DNA of 64,000 nt from Phycisphaeraceae bacterium (lineage in GTDB: Bacteria > Planctomycetota > Phycisphaerae > Phycisphaerales > UBA1924). Shown one piece after another: positions 1 to 9,944 of this stretch. The first letter of the stretch is position 1. Each line of letters begins with the position of its first letter. Under the pieces are notes generated by a model, which saw nothing but the letters and a program-made list of their open reading frames with translations, searched no databases and had not been told where the DNA came from. The stretch covers positions 372,001 to 436,000 of the forward strand of contig JACKHB010000002.1 in assembly GCA_020639195.1 (NCBI GenBank), given 5' to 3'. Position numbers and translations under genes: made by a program.

Positions 1-2
1 AC

Positions 3-1514
3 CTGCACGTCTTCACCGTGAACGACTACCTCGCACGGCGCGACGCCCACTCGCGCGAGGGGATCTACGCGCGCTGTCGATGCCAGGTGGGCGCGATCCA
101 GAGCGAGCAGCCGCCGGCCGAGCGCTTCGACATCTACGCCCGCTCGATCGTGTACGGGACTCCCAAGCAGATCACCGCGGACTACCTGCGCGATCAGTTG
201 CGAATCGGCCCGCGGGCCGCCCGCCAGCAGATGGTGGCCATGGGTCGCGCCCCCGGAACCGGCCCCATGGTGCCCGGGCTCCGCTCCGCTCTGGTCGATG
301 AGGCCGATGCCGTGCTCGTGGATGAGGGCGTGGTGCCGCTGATCATCGCCCGCAATCGCGGCGAGGACGCGATGTCGCAGGTGTATCGCGACGGCGCCAT
401 GATCGCGTCGCGGCTGGACGAGGGACCCGACTACAGCATCAACCACCTCGAGCGCAAGGCCGAGCTCAGGCGTCGCGGGCGCGAACAGGCGCGCCGGCTG
501 TGGTCGGGCCTGTCCGATCCCATCTGGAAGGCCGAGCGCCGGGCGGAAGAACTGGTCCGGCAGGCACTGGTGGCCCGGCACTGTTACATCCGCGGCACCC
601 AGTACGACCTCATCGACGGGCGGGTCATCATCATCGACGAGTACACGGGCCGGTTCCTGCACGACCGCAACTGGGAACACGGTCTGCACCAGGCCGTGGA
701 AGCCAAGGAGGGCGCGGAGGTCACCGCCGATCGCGAAACGCTGGCGCGCCTGAGCTTCCAGCGGTTCTTCCGCACGTACCGGTTCCTCTGCGGCATGACC
801 GGCACCGTGGCCGACGCCAGGCCCGAGCTTGAGAAGATCTACCTTCGTCCGGTGACCCGCGTGCCCACCAACCGGCCCATGATCCGACGGACCCGTCGCC
901 TGCGGTGCTTCCGATCGTCGCGTGCCCGGATGGAGGCGGTGCTCGACGAGATCCAGCGGCTGCACGAGCAGGGACGGCCGGTGCTGGTCGGCACGCGGTC
1001 CATCACGGCCTCCCAGTCTCTCTCGGCCAAGCTCGCGGTGCGCGGGCTCGAGCACCGCGTCCTCAACGCGCTGCACGACAAGGAAGAGGCGGAGCTGATC
1101 TCCGATGCGGGCCACGCCGGCGCGATCACCGTCGCGACCAACATGGCCGGACGCGGAACCGACATCCGACTCGACGAGGGCGCGCGCCAGGCCGGAGGGC
1201 TCGCCGTCCTGCTGACCGAGATGCACGGCGCCAAGCGCATCGATCGCCAGTTCATGGGCCGCGCCGGGCGGCAGGGCGACCCGGGCTCGGCGCAGGTCTT
1301 CGTGAGTCTCGACGACGAACTGGTGACGCAGAACACCGCGCGCCGCGGGCGCCTGCTCGGCCTGCTCGGTGGTCGCGACGAGATCCACTCGGGGCGCGCA
1401 GCGCGCTGGGTCTTCCGCATGGCCCAGCGTCGCAACGAGACGCGCGATCGGCGCAACCGGGCCAACGTGCTTCGCCAGGACGACTGGATCGAGAAGAACC
1501 TGCCCGGCGGCTGA
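3..1514 (+). CDS. SecA-like preprotein translocase ATPase, 5' truncated by window edge
   Basis: Open from the first bases of the window, so the N-terminus with Walker A is missing. The visible order matches the SecA motor: TVNDYLARRDA near the start, a DEAD-type Walker B (VDEADAVLVDE), the preprotein cross-linking region with IDEYTGR and GLHQAVEAKEG, GMTGT, then the second helicase lobe with TNMAGRGTDIRL and FMGRAGRQGDPGS. Housekeeping SecA continues for some 200 or more residues after this last motif (helical scaffold, wing, zinc tail). Here only about 75 residues follow and there is no CxCxnCH zinc motif. It is therefore probably an accessory or shortened SecA-like motor rather than the main SecA. 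Family membership is clear; the specialised role is inference. The fucosidase follows 65 bp downstream. Confidence 0.85.
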   Translation: MHVFTVNDYLARRDAHSREGIYARCRCQVGAIQSEQPPAERFDIYARSIVYGTPKQITADYLRDQLRIGPRAARQQMVAMGRAPGTGPMVPGLRSALVDEADAVLVDEGVVPLIIARNRGEDAMSQVYRDGAMIASRLDEGPDYSINHLERKAELRRRGREQARRLWSGLSDPIWKAERRAEELVRQALVARHCYIRGTQYDLIDGRVIIIDEYTGRFLHDRNWEHGLHQAVEAKEGAEVTADRETLARLSFQRFFRTYRFLCGMTGTVADARPELEKIYLRPVTRVPTNRPMIRRTRRLRCFRSSRARMEAVLDEIQRLHEQGRPVLVGTRSITASQSLSAKLAVRGLEHRVLNALHDKEEAELISDAGHAGAITVATNMAGRGTDIRLDEGARQAGGLAVLLTEMHGAKRIDRQFMGRAGRQGDPGSAQVFVSLDDELVTQNTARRGRLLGLLGGRDEIHSGRAARWVFRMAQRRNETRDRRNRANVLRQDDWIEKNLPGG

Positions 1515-1579
1515 TGCGCTCGCCCTTTCGCGGCGCGATCGAATCCGATAGCATCGCGCGGTCAACAAGGAGCCGCACG

Positions 1580-3682
1580 ATGCCTTCCATCCGGTTCGCC
1601 TTTCTCTGCGCCCTCGCGGTCTCGCTGCTGGCGATCGGCTCGCACGCGGCGGCGACCCAGCCCGACGACGACGCGCGGATGCGCTGGTGGCGCGAGGCGC
1701 GATTCGGCCTCTTCATCCACTGGGGCCTGTATTCCACGCTCGAGGGGCAATGGAACGGCCAGACCAACCACGCCGAGTGGATCCGCACCACCGCCCAGAT
1801 CCCCATCGACCAGTACGACACGCTGCTCGATCGATTCAACCCCGTCAGGTTCGACGCCGACGCCTGGTGCGAGATGGCGGCCCGCGCGGGCATGAAGTAC
1901 ATCGTCATCACGACCAAGCACCACGACGGCTTCGCCCTGTTCGACTCGGGGGTCTCGGAGTTCGACGTGATGTCCACGCCCTTCCACCGCGACATCATGA
2001 AGGAGTTGTCGGAGTCCGCCCGGAGGCATGGCCTCAAGATCTGCTGGTACCACTCGATCATGGACTGGCATCACCCGGACTACCTCCCGCGCCGGGCCTG
2101 GGAGCAGGCGCAGAGGCCCGTCGGCGACGCCGACATGGCGCGGTACATCGAGTACCTCAGGGCCCAGGTCCGTGAGCTTCTCACCAGGTACGGCGACATC
2201 GGCGTGATGTGGTTCGACGGCGAGTGGGAGTCTACCTGGACGCGTGAGATGGGCAATGAGCTCTACGCACTCTGCCGCGAGGTCCAGCCCGATGTCATCG
2301 TCAACAACCGGGTCTCGAAGGGCCGGGCGGGCATGGCGGGCATGACCACGGGCGATGGGTTCGCCGGGGACTTCGGCACGCCCGAGCAGGAGGTTCCGTC
2401 CACGGGGTTTCCCGGCGTGGACTGGGAGTCCTGCATCACGATGAACGCCAATTGGGGATGGAATCGCGCGGACCGCAACTGGAAGTCGAGCGACGATCTG
2501 ATCCGCATGCTCGTCGATATCGCAAGCAAGGGCGGCAACCTGCTGCTGAACGTCGGTCCCCGGCCCGACGGCACCTTCCCCGACGAGGCGATCGAACGCC
2601 TCGACGCCATCGGACGCTGGATGGACGTCAACGGCGCGGCGATCCACGGCACGCTGGCAAGCCCCTTCGAATCACTGCCGTGGGGACGCTGCACGATCCA
2701 TCCCAACCAGGGGCGGCACCTGGACACCACCACCATGTTCTTGCACGTGTTCGACTGGCCCGCAAACGGCGAGCTGCTCGTCCCCGGCCTGGGGAGCGAG
2801 GTCCTGGGTGCGCGACTCGTGGTGGATGGCCTCGCGCCGATCCCCCGGACCAGCCGCGAAGGACCCAACGTGCGGATCTCCGGGCTCCCCGCAACGCCCC
2901 CGTTCTCGAGCGCGAGCGTCATCGCGCTCGAGATTCGCGGCAGGCCGATCGTGTACGAGACGCCCAGGATCCTCGCCGCCTCTGACGTGCTCGTGCGCGA
3001 GCTGCCCGTTCGATTCTCCGTCCGCTCGCAGGGCCTAGAGATCCGCTACACACTCGACGGCAGCGATCCGACCCCCACCGCTGCGCGGGCCGATGATGTG
3101 GTGAGGTTGACACAATCCACCACCGTCCGCGCCGCGGCGTTCCACAACGGAGAGCGCGTGAGCGCCATCGCCGAACGCCGGTTCACCCGCGTCGTCCCCA
3201 TGGCCAGCGTGGTCCCGGCCGAACTCGAACCGGGCGTCGAACTCCAGGTCTTCCGGGGCTCGTTCGACGCGATGCCCGAGTTCAACCGCCTCGTGCCCGA
3301 GTCGGTGGCGGTGGCCGAAGCGATCGATCTCACCCATGACCCGCGCGCCGAGTACATCGCCAAGCGGTTCATCGGCTACATCGACGTGCCCACGGAGGAC
3401 GTGTACCAGTTCGCGCTCGGCTCCGACGACGGCTCAAGGCTGTGGGTGGGCGGGAGACTCATCGTCGACAACGACGGCCTGCACTCGCCCCTCGAGAAGC
3501 ACGGCACGATGGCGCTGGCCCGCGGCAAGCATCCGATCGTGGTCGAGTGGTTCAACAAGTCCGGCGGCGCCCAACTCGATCTTCGCTGGGCCCCCGTCGG
3601 CGGGCAGCTCTCGCCCGTGCCCGCGTCGGCGCTCAGCCATTCGACCGCGGAAGACCCGCGCCCCCCGCGCCGAAATCCATGA
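1580..3682 (+). CDS. GH29 alpha-L-fucosidase, secreted, with C-terminal CHB_HEX-like and PA14-like domains
   Basis: A 700-residue exported glycosidase. ATG 1580 follows an AAGGAG box at 1567 and begins a signal peptide (about residues 1-25, ending SHAAA). The frame is open far upstream but only this start gives a leader. The GH29 barrel shows FGLFIHWGLYS, the catalytic-site signature TTKHHDGFALFDS, the HSIMDWHHPDY segment and VMWFDGEW, whose Asp is the expected nucleophile. After the barrel and a beta-rich domain comes a chitobiase/hexosaminidase C-terminal-like motif (YTLDGSDPT). The last ~130 residues resemble PA14 (GSDDGSRLWVGGRLIVDNDG). The family hydrolyses terminal alpha-L-fucose, for example from fucoidan or glycans, which fits a planctomycete polysaccharide degrader. 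No sulfatase lies nearby. Confidence 0.92.
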   Translation: MPSIRFAFLCALAVSLLAIGSHAAATQPDDDARMRWWREARFGLFIHWGLYSTLEGQWNGQTNHAEWIRTTAQIPIDQYDTLLDRFNPVRFDADAWCEMAARAGMKYIVITTKHHDGFALFDSGVSEFDVMSTPFHRDIMKELSESARRHGLKICWYHSIMDWHHPDYLPRRAWEQAQRPVGDADMARYIEYLRAQVRELLTRYGDIGVMWFDGEWESTWTREMGNELYALCREVQPDVIVNNRVSKGRAGMAGMTTGDGFAGDFGTPEQEVPSTGFPGVDWESCITMNANWGWNRADRNWKSSDDLIRMLVDIASKGGNLLLNVGPRPDGTFPDEAIERLDAIGRWMDVNGAAIHGTLASPFESLPWGRCTIHPNQGRHLDTTTMFLHVFDWPANGELLVPGLGSEVLGARLVVDGLAPIPRTSREGPNVRISGLPATPPFSSASVIALEIRGRPIVYETPRILAASDVLVRELPVRFSVRSQGLEIRYTLDGSDPTPTAARADDVVRLTQSTTVRAAAFHNGERVSAIAERRFTRVVPMASVVPAELEPGVELQVFRGSFDAMPEFNRLVPESVAVAEAIDLTHDPRAEYIAKRFIGYIDVPTEDVYQFALGSDDGSRLWVGGRLIVDNDGLHSPLEKHGTMALARGKHPIVVEWFNKSGGAQLDLRWAPVGGQLSPVPASALSHSTAEDPRPPRRNP

Positions 3683-3688
3683 CTCGTC

Positions 3689-4204
3689 CTACCCCTCGAC
3701 CCGCAGGCGTCCATCGACCTCATCCTCGACATCGAACGGCCGCCCGCGCTCGAACCACGCCTGCAACTCGTACGCATCACGCTCGAGCGAGATCCCCATG
3801 TAGCCGCTCATGAGCCACTCACGCAGATACCGGCGCAGGAAACCATACCCCCCGAGGCGAGCGTACTGCGCCACGTGCACGAGTTCATGCAGCATGAGCG
3901 AGGCTGTGCACTCGACGTCCCGCCCGATGATCACGGCCCGGCCCAGCGTGATCGCTCCTGGCGTGGCCACGTCCGCGCCCAACGCCCGCAGCACGCCGCG
4001 CCCGAGACGCATCCCCACCGGCGCTCGCTCGACACGCACCCGATCCAGCAATCCAGCCGACACGTGCGAAGAGAGCGCGATGCGCTCCGAGCCTTCGATC
4101 GGCGCCCCTCGCGCGCACGCCCGTCGTCCCCGCCGCCAGACCCAGAGGCTCGCCAGGGGCGCCAGCGCCTCGGCCGCGAGCCGCGCGAGCACGCGTCGGA
4201 TCAT
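3689..4204 (-). CDS. Small DUF4157-like protein with HELVH metal-binding motif
   Basis: 171 residues. The central segment LMLHELVHVAQYARLGG has the HExxH signature of zinc metallopeptidase-like folds and resembles the DUF4157 core, a domain often found in toxin or contractile-injection associated proteins. An N-terminal hydrophobic, basic stretch (residues about 1-30) could be a membrane anchor. The start overlaps the rmuC stop by 4 bp (ATGA), so it is probably co-translated as the second gene of an rmuC operon. No separate toxin or injection-system gene is nearby. The metal site is visible; the function is unknown. Confidence 0.6.
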   Translation of the reverse strand: MIRRVLARLAAEALAPLASLWVWRRGRRACARGAPIEGSERIALSSHVSAGLLDRVRVERAPVGMRLGRGVLRALGADVATPGAITLGRAVIIGRDVECTASLMLHELVHVAQYARLGGYGFLRRYLREWLMSGYMGISLERDAYELQAWFERGRPFDVEDEVDGRLRVEG

Positions 4205-5595
4205 CCACGCCCGTCCGTCGGGCCCGTCGGTTCTGCCTCATCCTGGGCAAGCAAACGCGGCAGCAGGTCCAGTTGTTTGACCTCCGGGATCACGCCCGCC
4301 CCCCGCACGCCAGAGTCCTCAAACTTCCGCAGCGTCGGCCGGAGGCGCGACTCCACGCTCCCGACCAGCAGGTTGTACCGCTTGGTGGCGCGCTCCAGGT
4401 CGCCCCCCAACTGACCCATGAGCTCCAGCACCCGCCCCGCCCGCTCGTGCAACTCCTTGCCCAGCGTCAGCAGTTGCTGAGCCTCCTCCGCCAGCGTGTG
4501 CTCCTGCCACCCCACCGCCACCGCCCGCAACAACCCGATCAGCGTGCTCGGGCTCGCCAGAATCACGCCGTGCTCGGCGGCGCGTTCGAGCAACTCCGGC
4601 CGCCTCGCCAGCGCCGCATCGACGAACTGATCCCCCGGCACGAACATCACGACAAAGTCCGGGCTCCCCTGGTACTCGCTCCAGTACTTCTTGCCCGCCA
4701 GCGCCCGCACCTGCGCCTCGACGCCTGCCGCGAATCGCTCCAGCTCTCGCTCGCGCGACTCGTCGTCGGTGGCCTCGGCCGCCCGCACGTACGGCTCGAT
4801 GTTGCACTTGGCATCCACCGCCACCACCCGCCCCGCCGGCAGGAGCACCACCATGTCCGGCCGCTTGAGGTTGCCATCGCTGTCGCGCACGGACGTCTGC
4901 TCGGCAAAGTCGCAATACCCCGTCATCCCCGCCAGTTCGGCCACCCGCTTGAGCTGCACCTCGCCGTACCGCCCTCGCACCTCCGGACGCGACAGCGCCC
5001 GGGCCAGGCGCGCCGTCTCGCTGCGCAGCCCCTCGTTGCTCAGCCGGCTCTGCTCGACCTGCGCGTGGATGGTCACCATCTTCTCATCGACGCGCTTGAG
5101 CGCCTCACCGATCGGCCGGACCAACTGCTCGAACGTCTGCGACCGCTGCGTCAGCTCCGCCTGGTGCTTCTGGCGCTCCGCGCCAAACCGCTCGCCCGCG
5201 ACCCTGAGCAGTTCCTCGCTCGAATGCCTGAGCGCCTCGCCGGCCAGCGCCTTGAACGTGTCGGACAGCTGCGCCCGATCTCGCTCCAGCTGGCGACGCA
5301 ACTCCTCGCCCGACGCGATCCGTTCCCGCAGCGCCGCCCGCTCGCTGCCGATCTCCCGCAGCTCGCGCATCGCCGCCTCGCGAGACCCCTCCAGCCCAGC
5401 GATCTTCGACTCCAGTTCCCGGCGCGCCGCCTCATCCGCCGCCCGCGCCTCGTCCAACCGCAGCTCAGCCGCTCCCGCCCGATCCTCCGCGCTTGCCGCG
5501 CCGGCCCGGGCCCGGGCCAGCCCCGCGACGAGTCCGGCCGCCGCGATCGCCAGCCCCACCACCAGAATGCCCAGCACGACCTCCAGTGTCGTCAT
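4201..5595 (-). CDS. rmuC: DNA recombination protein RmuC
   Basis: 464 residues from ATG 5595. The reading frame is open 53 codons further upstream, but only MTTLEVVLG begins the usual membrane anchor (residues about 5-25). A long coiled coil rich in Glu, Arg and Ala follows (about 30-190). The conserved RmuC domain (PF02646) shows GRYGEVQLKRVAELAGM, a D-x-K nuclease-like pair in AVDAKCNIEPY, and FVPGDQFVDAAL. RmuC limits inversions at short inverted repeats and is predicted to be an endonuclease-fold protein at the membrane. It is followed by, and overlaps by 4 bp, the HELVH protein. Confidence 0.93.
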   Translation of the reverse strand: MTTLEVVLGILVVGLAIAAAGLVAGLARARAGAASAEDRAGAAELRLDEARAADEAARRELESKIAGLEGSREAAMRELREIGSERAALRERIASGEELRRQLERDRAQLSDTFKALAGEALRHSSEELLRVAGERFGAERQKHQAELTQRSQTFEQLVRPIGEALKRVDEKMVTIHAQVEQSRLSNEGLRSETARLARALSRPEVRGRYGEVQLKRVAELAGMTGYCDFAEQTSVRDSDGNLKRPDMVVLLPAGRVVAVDAKCNIEPYVRAAEATDDESRERELERFAAGVEAQVRALAGKKYWSEYQGSPDFVVMFVPGDQFVDAALARRPELLERAAEHGVILASPSTLIGLLRAVAVGWQEHTLAEEAQQLLTLGKELHERAGRVLELMGQLGGDLERATKRYNLLVGSVESRLRPTLRKFEDSGVRGAGVIPEVKQLDLLPRLLAQDEAEPTGPTDGRG

Positions 5596-5804
5596 GCCCA
5601 GAGTGTACCCGAACGACCGCCAGACCCACTCACGATCTGCCTCACTCGCCCACTCCGCGCCCCGCGCTCGCCGGCCCCCTGCCGAATTGGCACCTGCACC
5701 CCCGCCCTGATCGAACCCTTGGCAGATCCCCGCCCCATCCGGCCCCCGGTGCACCCCCAGCGCCGGTCCGCCCGGCCCGGCACGCCGATTGCCCTTCTCC
5801 GGCC

Positions 5805-6332
5805 ATGACGCCGGTGCGCTTCCATCCAGAGACCGATCCCTCCGGATCGCCCGAGGAGCGCGCCCGCCTCAACCTCCTGCTGACCTACGGCGGCTGGCAG
5901 CGCGAGTCCTGGTGCGACCGACTTCCCCTGCTGCTCGAGCCCATGGGCGTCCGGTCCTACCGCGTCGGCTCCGGGCGAGAGGCCTCGGACCTTATCCGCC
6001 GCCAGCCCATCCACATCGCCGTCGTGGACCTCGCCCTGCCGCTCTGCGAAGAGACGGCCGAGGCCAGCCCCGAGGAGGGCGGACACCGCATCCTCGAACT
6101 GCTCCGCCGCCTCGACCAGCCGCCCCCCACCGTCGTCGTCAAGCGCACCCGCTCCCACCGCGACGACTCGCGCGAGATCAACGCCGCACTCCGCGCCGGC
6201 GCCTTCGCCATCGTGGATCGCCCGCTCGACCTTCGCGGCCTGGAGACCATGCTCGAGGTTCTCCGCCGCTGTCTCTACCGCTTCTACCAGAACCGCTGGC
6301 CCGGCTTCCTCGGAGGACCCGCGCCGCAGTAG
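5805..6332 (+). CDS. Response-regulator receiver-like protein without output domain
   Basis: 175 residues starting at ATG 5805. The core has a receiver-like alternation with a phospho-acceptor-like Asp in IHIAVVDLALPL, a Lys in VVVKRTRSHRDD and a C-terminal AFAIVDRPLDLRGLETML that resembles the last strand and helix of a CheY fold. An acidic insert (EETAEASPEEGG) lies between. No DNA-binding or enzymatic output domain follows. It sits just upstream of groES in the same direction, with 54 bp between them, so it may be expressed with the chaperonins. A stand-alone receiver or pseudo-receiver is inferred from pattern only. The closely spaced signature residues are not all canonical. Confidence 0.6.
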   Translation: MTPVRFHPETDPSGSPEERARLNLLLTYGGWQRESWCDRLPLLLEPMGVRSYRVGSGREASDLIRRQPIHIAVVDLALPLCEETAEASPEEGGHRILELLRRLDQPPPTVVVKRTRSHRDDSREINAALRAGAFAIVDRPLDLRGLETMLEVLRRCLYRFYQNRWPGFLGGPAPQ

Positions 6333-6386
6333 TCCATCGTTTCCTCATCCTCGTTCTGCTTTTTCGCTTTTCGCTCTGGAGGATCC

Positions 6387-6701
6387 ATGCCCGCCGCAAC
6401 CAAGTCCAAGATCAGCGTCCGCCCCCTGCACGACAAGCTCCTCGTCCGGCGCGATGAGGCCGAGTCCAAGACCGAGTCGGGCATCTTCCTGCCCGAATCG
6501 AGCAAGGAACGCCCCAAGACCGGCATCGTCGAGGCCGTCGGCGACGGCGCCCTCAACACCGACACCGGCGAGCGCGTCCCCCTGACCGTCAAGAAGGGCG
6601 ACCGCGTCATCTTCACCTCCTACGCCGGCACCGAGATCAAGCTCGACGGCGACGAGCTCCTCATCATGAGCGAAGACGACATCCTCGCCGTGGTCGACTA
6701 A
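6387..6701 (+). CDS. groES: Co-chaperonin GroES (Cpn10)
   Basis: 104 residues. The Cpn10 signature is evident: ISVRPLHDKLLVRRDEAE, then SGIFLPESSKERPKTGIVEAVGDG with the mobile loop, and ILAVVD at the C-terminus. GGAGGA at 6379-6384 is the ribosome binding site, but it lies very close to ATG 6387. GroES caps the GroEL ring during ATP-driven folding in the cytoplasm. It is separated from groEL by one small gene (6748-6978). No CIRCE inverted repeat is visible upstream. Confidence 0.96.
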   Translation: MPAATKSKISVRPLHDKLLVRRDEAESKTESGIFLPESSKERPKTGIVEAVGDGALNTDTGERVPLTVKKGDRVIFTSYAGTEIKLDGDELLIMSEDDILAVVD

Positions 6702-6747
6702 CCACAGAATCAGGCAGGCTTCCAGCCCCTCCGCCACGCCACCTCCC

Positions 6748-6978
6748 ATGACACCTGACCAACTCCGCAAAGCACTGGCCGAACTCAAGGGCGAACGCGA
6801 CGCGACGTTCGCCATCGTCGGCATGCCCGAGGGCTCCGCCTGCCTCACCGTCCCACACGCCATGCTCGTTCCCGATGAGCCCGACCATCTCGTCAAGGTC
6901 ACCGACGGACGCAGCATCTACATCCTCGACGCCGAACGCATCGCGTGGATCCGCATCAGCCTCAAACACGTCACCTGA
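6748..6978 (+). CDS. Conserved-looking 76-aa protein inserted between groES and groEL
   Basis: The gene lies 46 bp after groES and 30 bp before groEL in the same direction. Its protein begins MTPDQLRKALAELKGER, an amphipathic helix, then looks like a small beta barrel (ATFAIVGMPEGSACLTVP, HLVKVTDGRSIYILDAERI). Codon use matches its neighbours (nearly all third positions G or C), which supports real coding. It has no signal peptide or Cys. The family is not recognised. Position suggests a cytoplasmic partner of the chaperonins or a simple passenger. The SH3/Sm-like barrel is a guess from the strand pattern. Confidence 0.65.
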   Translation: MTPDQLRKALAELKGERDATFAIVGMPEGSACLTVPHAMLVPDEPDHLVKVTDGRSIYILDAERIAWIRISLKHVT

Positions 6979-7008
6979 ACCCACAGCCCATTACGTTTGG
7001 AGAACACC

Positions 7009-8643
<1,635 letters not shown>

Positions 8644-8674
8644 TCCGACACCATCACATGCTTCCGTGACTCAG

Positions 8675-8710
8675 AACCCAGGGACCGCAGTCCCTGGGTT
8701 TCTTTCTTTC
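8675..8710 (+). terminator. Rho-independent terminator of the groESL operon
   Basis: A perfect 11-bp stem (AACCCAGGGAC at 8675-8685 pairing with GTCCCTGGGTT at 8690-8700), a 4-nt CGCA loop and a pyrimidine/T-rich tail (TCTTTCTTTCGTT). It lies 31 bp after the groEL stop. Confidence 0.9.
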
Positions 8711-8754
8711 GTTCCACCGATCATCGAGGACGACGATCGGTGGCGCCGGCCCGC

Positions 8755-9117
8755 TCACGCCACGTCCACCCGTTCTCCCCGAGCCTCGGGCCCGCCATAC
8801 CGCTTGATCGCGTAGGAACCACCGGCCAGCCCGGCGCCCCGGACCAGCCCCTCGATCGACGCCCACAATCGGTCCGCATCGGGCCCATACATGTAGAGCA
8901 CGGCCTCGCCCTCGCCCCACTCATCCCCGTCGAACTCTCCCGCCCCAGCCGCGTCGATCGCGCTGGCCAGCCGATCCTCGAGCCCGAACACCAGCTCGCG
9001 TTCCGCCTTGCTGGGCGAGGCCTCGGCCATGCGAACGTGCAACAGCACGGCGTGCTCCGCGGCACTCTCCGCCGCCGGACTCGCCGACGCCCTCTTCCCA
9101 AACAGCCGCTTGAACAT
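8755..9117 (-). CDS. Hypothetical 120-aa protein
   Basis: Starts at ATG 9117; a GTG directly before it is also possible. After a basic N-terminus (MFKRLFGKR) comes a compact alpha/beta domain with EHAVLLHVRM, FDGDEWGEGEAVLYMYGPDADRLW and a Gly-rich end. The DGDEWGEGE plus YMYGPDAD pattern looks like a conserved small-protein family, but I cannot name it. No signal peptide or membrane segment. It faces groEL convergently. Coding is supported by G/C third positions across the full length. Confidence 0.6.
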   Translation of the reverse strand: MFKRLFGKRASASPAAESAAEHAVLLHVRMAEASPSKAERELVFGLEDRLASAIDAAGAGEFDGDEWGEGEAVLYMYGPDADRLWASIEGLVRGAGLAGGSYAIKRYGGPEARGERVDVA

Positions 9118-9157
9118 CACTTACCCCCCACGCCCGCGACCTCATCCGCAAACCGCC

Positions 9158-9562
9158 TCACACCGCCGCGATCACCCGCGCCACCCCCAGCGTGTCGGCG
9201 TACTGCTGAAACCCCACCGCCTTCCCGTCCCTCAGCCGCCACACGTGCGCGAACTGCGTGTGCTGCGCCCGGCCCGTCGCCCGATACGTGCCGAGGTACC
9301 GCCCCAGCGCCACCACCGCGTCCCCGGCGTCGAGCAGCTCATCGACCCGCACCGCAAACCCGTCCCACTCGCTCGCGCACCGCGCAAACACGCCGTTGAG
9401 CACCGCCTCGGGCCCCACGTACGGGTTGCCATCGGCGTAGGGAAAGTTGTCGGCCTCGTTCCAGACGATGTCGGGGCTCATCGCGCCCAGCACCGCGCCG
9501 ACATCACCGGCGCCAAACGCCTCGTACATCCCCCGGATCACTCCCACATTCGACTGCGCCAT
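9158..9562 (-). CDS. SnoaL-like / NTF2-fold protein
   Basis: 134 residues from ATG 9562; the frame is open further upstream, but the conserved family starts here. The pattern VGVIRGMYEAFGAGDVGAVLG, DIVWNEADNFPY and a C-terminal FAHVWRLRDGKAVGFQQYAD is typical of SnoaL-like / ketosteroid-isomerase-related cone folds, which are small cytoplasmic proteins of varied enzymatic or binding roles. No context defines the substrate. It is transcribed towards the 8755-9117 gene with a 40-bp gap. Confidence 0.75.
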   Translation of the reverse strand: MAQSNVGVIRGMYEAFGAGDVGAVLGAMSPDIVWNEADNFPYADGNPYVGPEAVLNGVFARCASEWDGFAVRVDELLDAGDAVVALGRYLGTYRATGRAQHTQFAHVWRLRDGKAVGFQQYADTLGVARVIAAV

Positions 9563-9910
9563 GCAAGCCCCTCCAGTCCACCACGAATCCGCGCCCACCC
9601 GCCGCGCCGAGTCTACCGCTCGCCAACCGCCGCCCGATTTCGCCACCCGCCGCACGCGACCGATCGCCCACCACCCGGCCTCGCTAGGTGGGCCCCCATT
9701 CCCGGTGTCCAATCCCGGTCCCCTCCCCGGCTCGGCGGGGAAGCGGGGCTACCACCCCTCCCTGAACTTCCTCCTCCTACCCACGGGCGGGTGGGAGCGC
9801 CCCCGCCGAGCCCTACCCCCTTCCACTCGTCCCCCAAGACCGCCCCATCCTCCGCAAGTCCTCTCCCGGCAGGACTTTGCACCATCTTCCATAATCCTCA
9901 CAAAAACCTA

Positions 9911-9938
9911 TTGACACGCCACAGATCAACCGTACACT
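9911..9938 (+). promoter_or_regulatory. Sigma-70-like promoter of the 9945 gene, predicting a leaderless mRNA
   Basis: A consensus -35 TTGACA (9911-9916), a 16-bp spacer and a -10 TACACT (9933-9938). Only six bases (ACCCAA) separate the -10 box from ATG 9945, so transcription should start at or within about a base of the start codon and leave no room for a ribosome binding site. The same geometry precedes the related gene at 34031. Confidence 0.7.
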
Positions 9939-9944
9939 ACCCAA

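Noticed and set aside
905..1579. In-frame upstream extension of the fucosidase gene
   Set aside because: It overlaps the SecA-like gene in another frame and has Arg/Ala-rich, non-family sequence. The signal peptide begins at 1580.
4273..5808. Long plus-strand open frame opposite rmuC (over 500 codons)
   Set aside because: It is antisense to a well-supported rmuC gene, is Arg/Pro/His-rich without domains, and results from the high GC content.
6333..6386. CIRCE (HrcA) operator upstream of groES, also considered upstream of dnaK
   Set aside because: No TTAGCACTC-N9-GAGTGCTAA-like inverted repeat is present upstream of groES (6333-6386) or dnaK (46826-47092).
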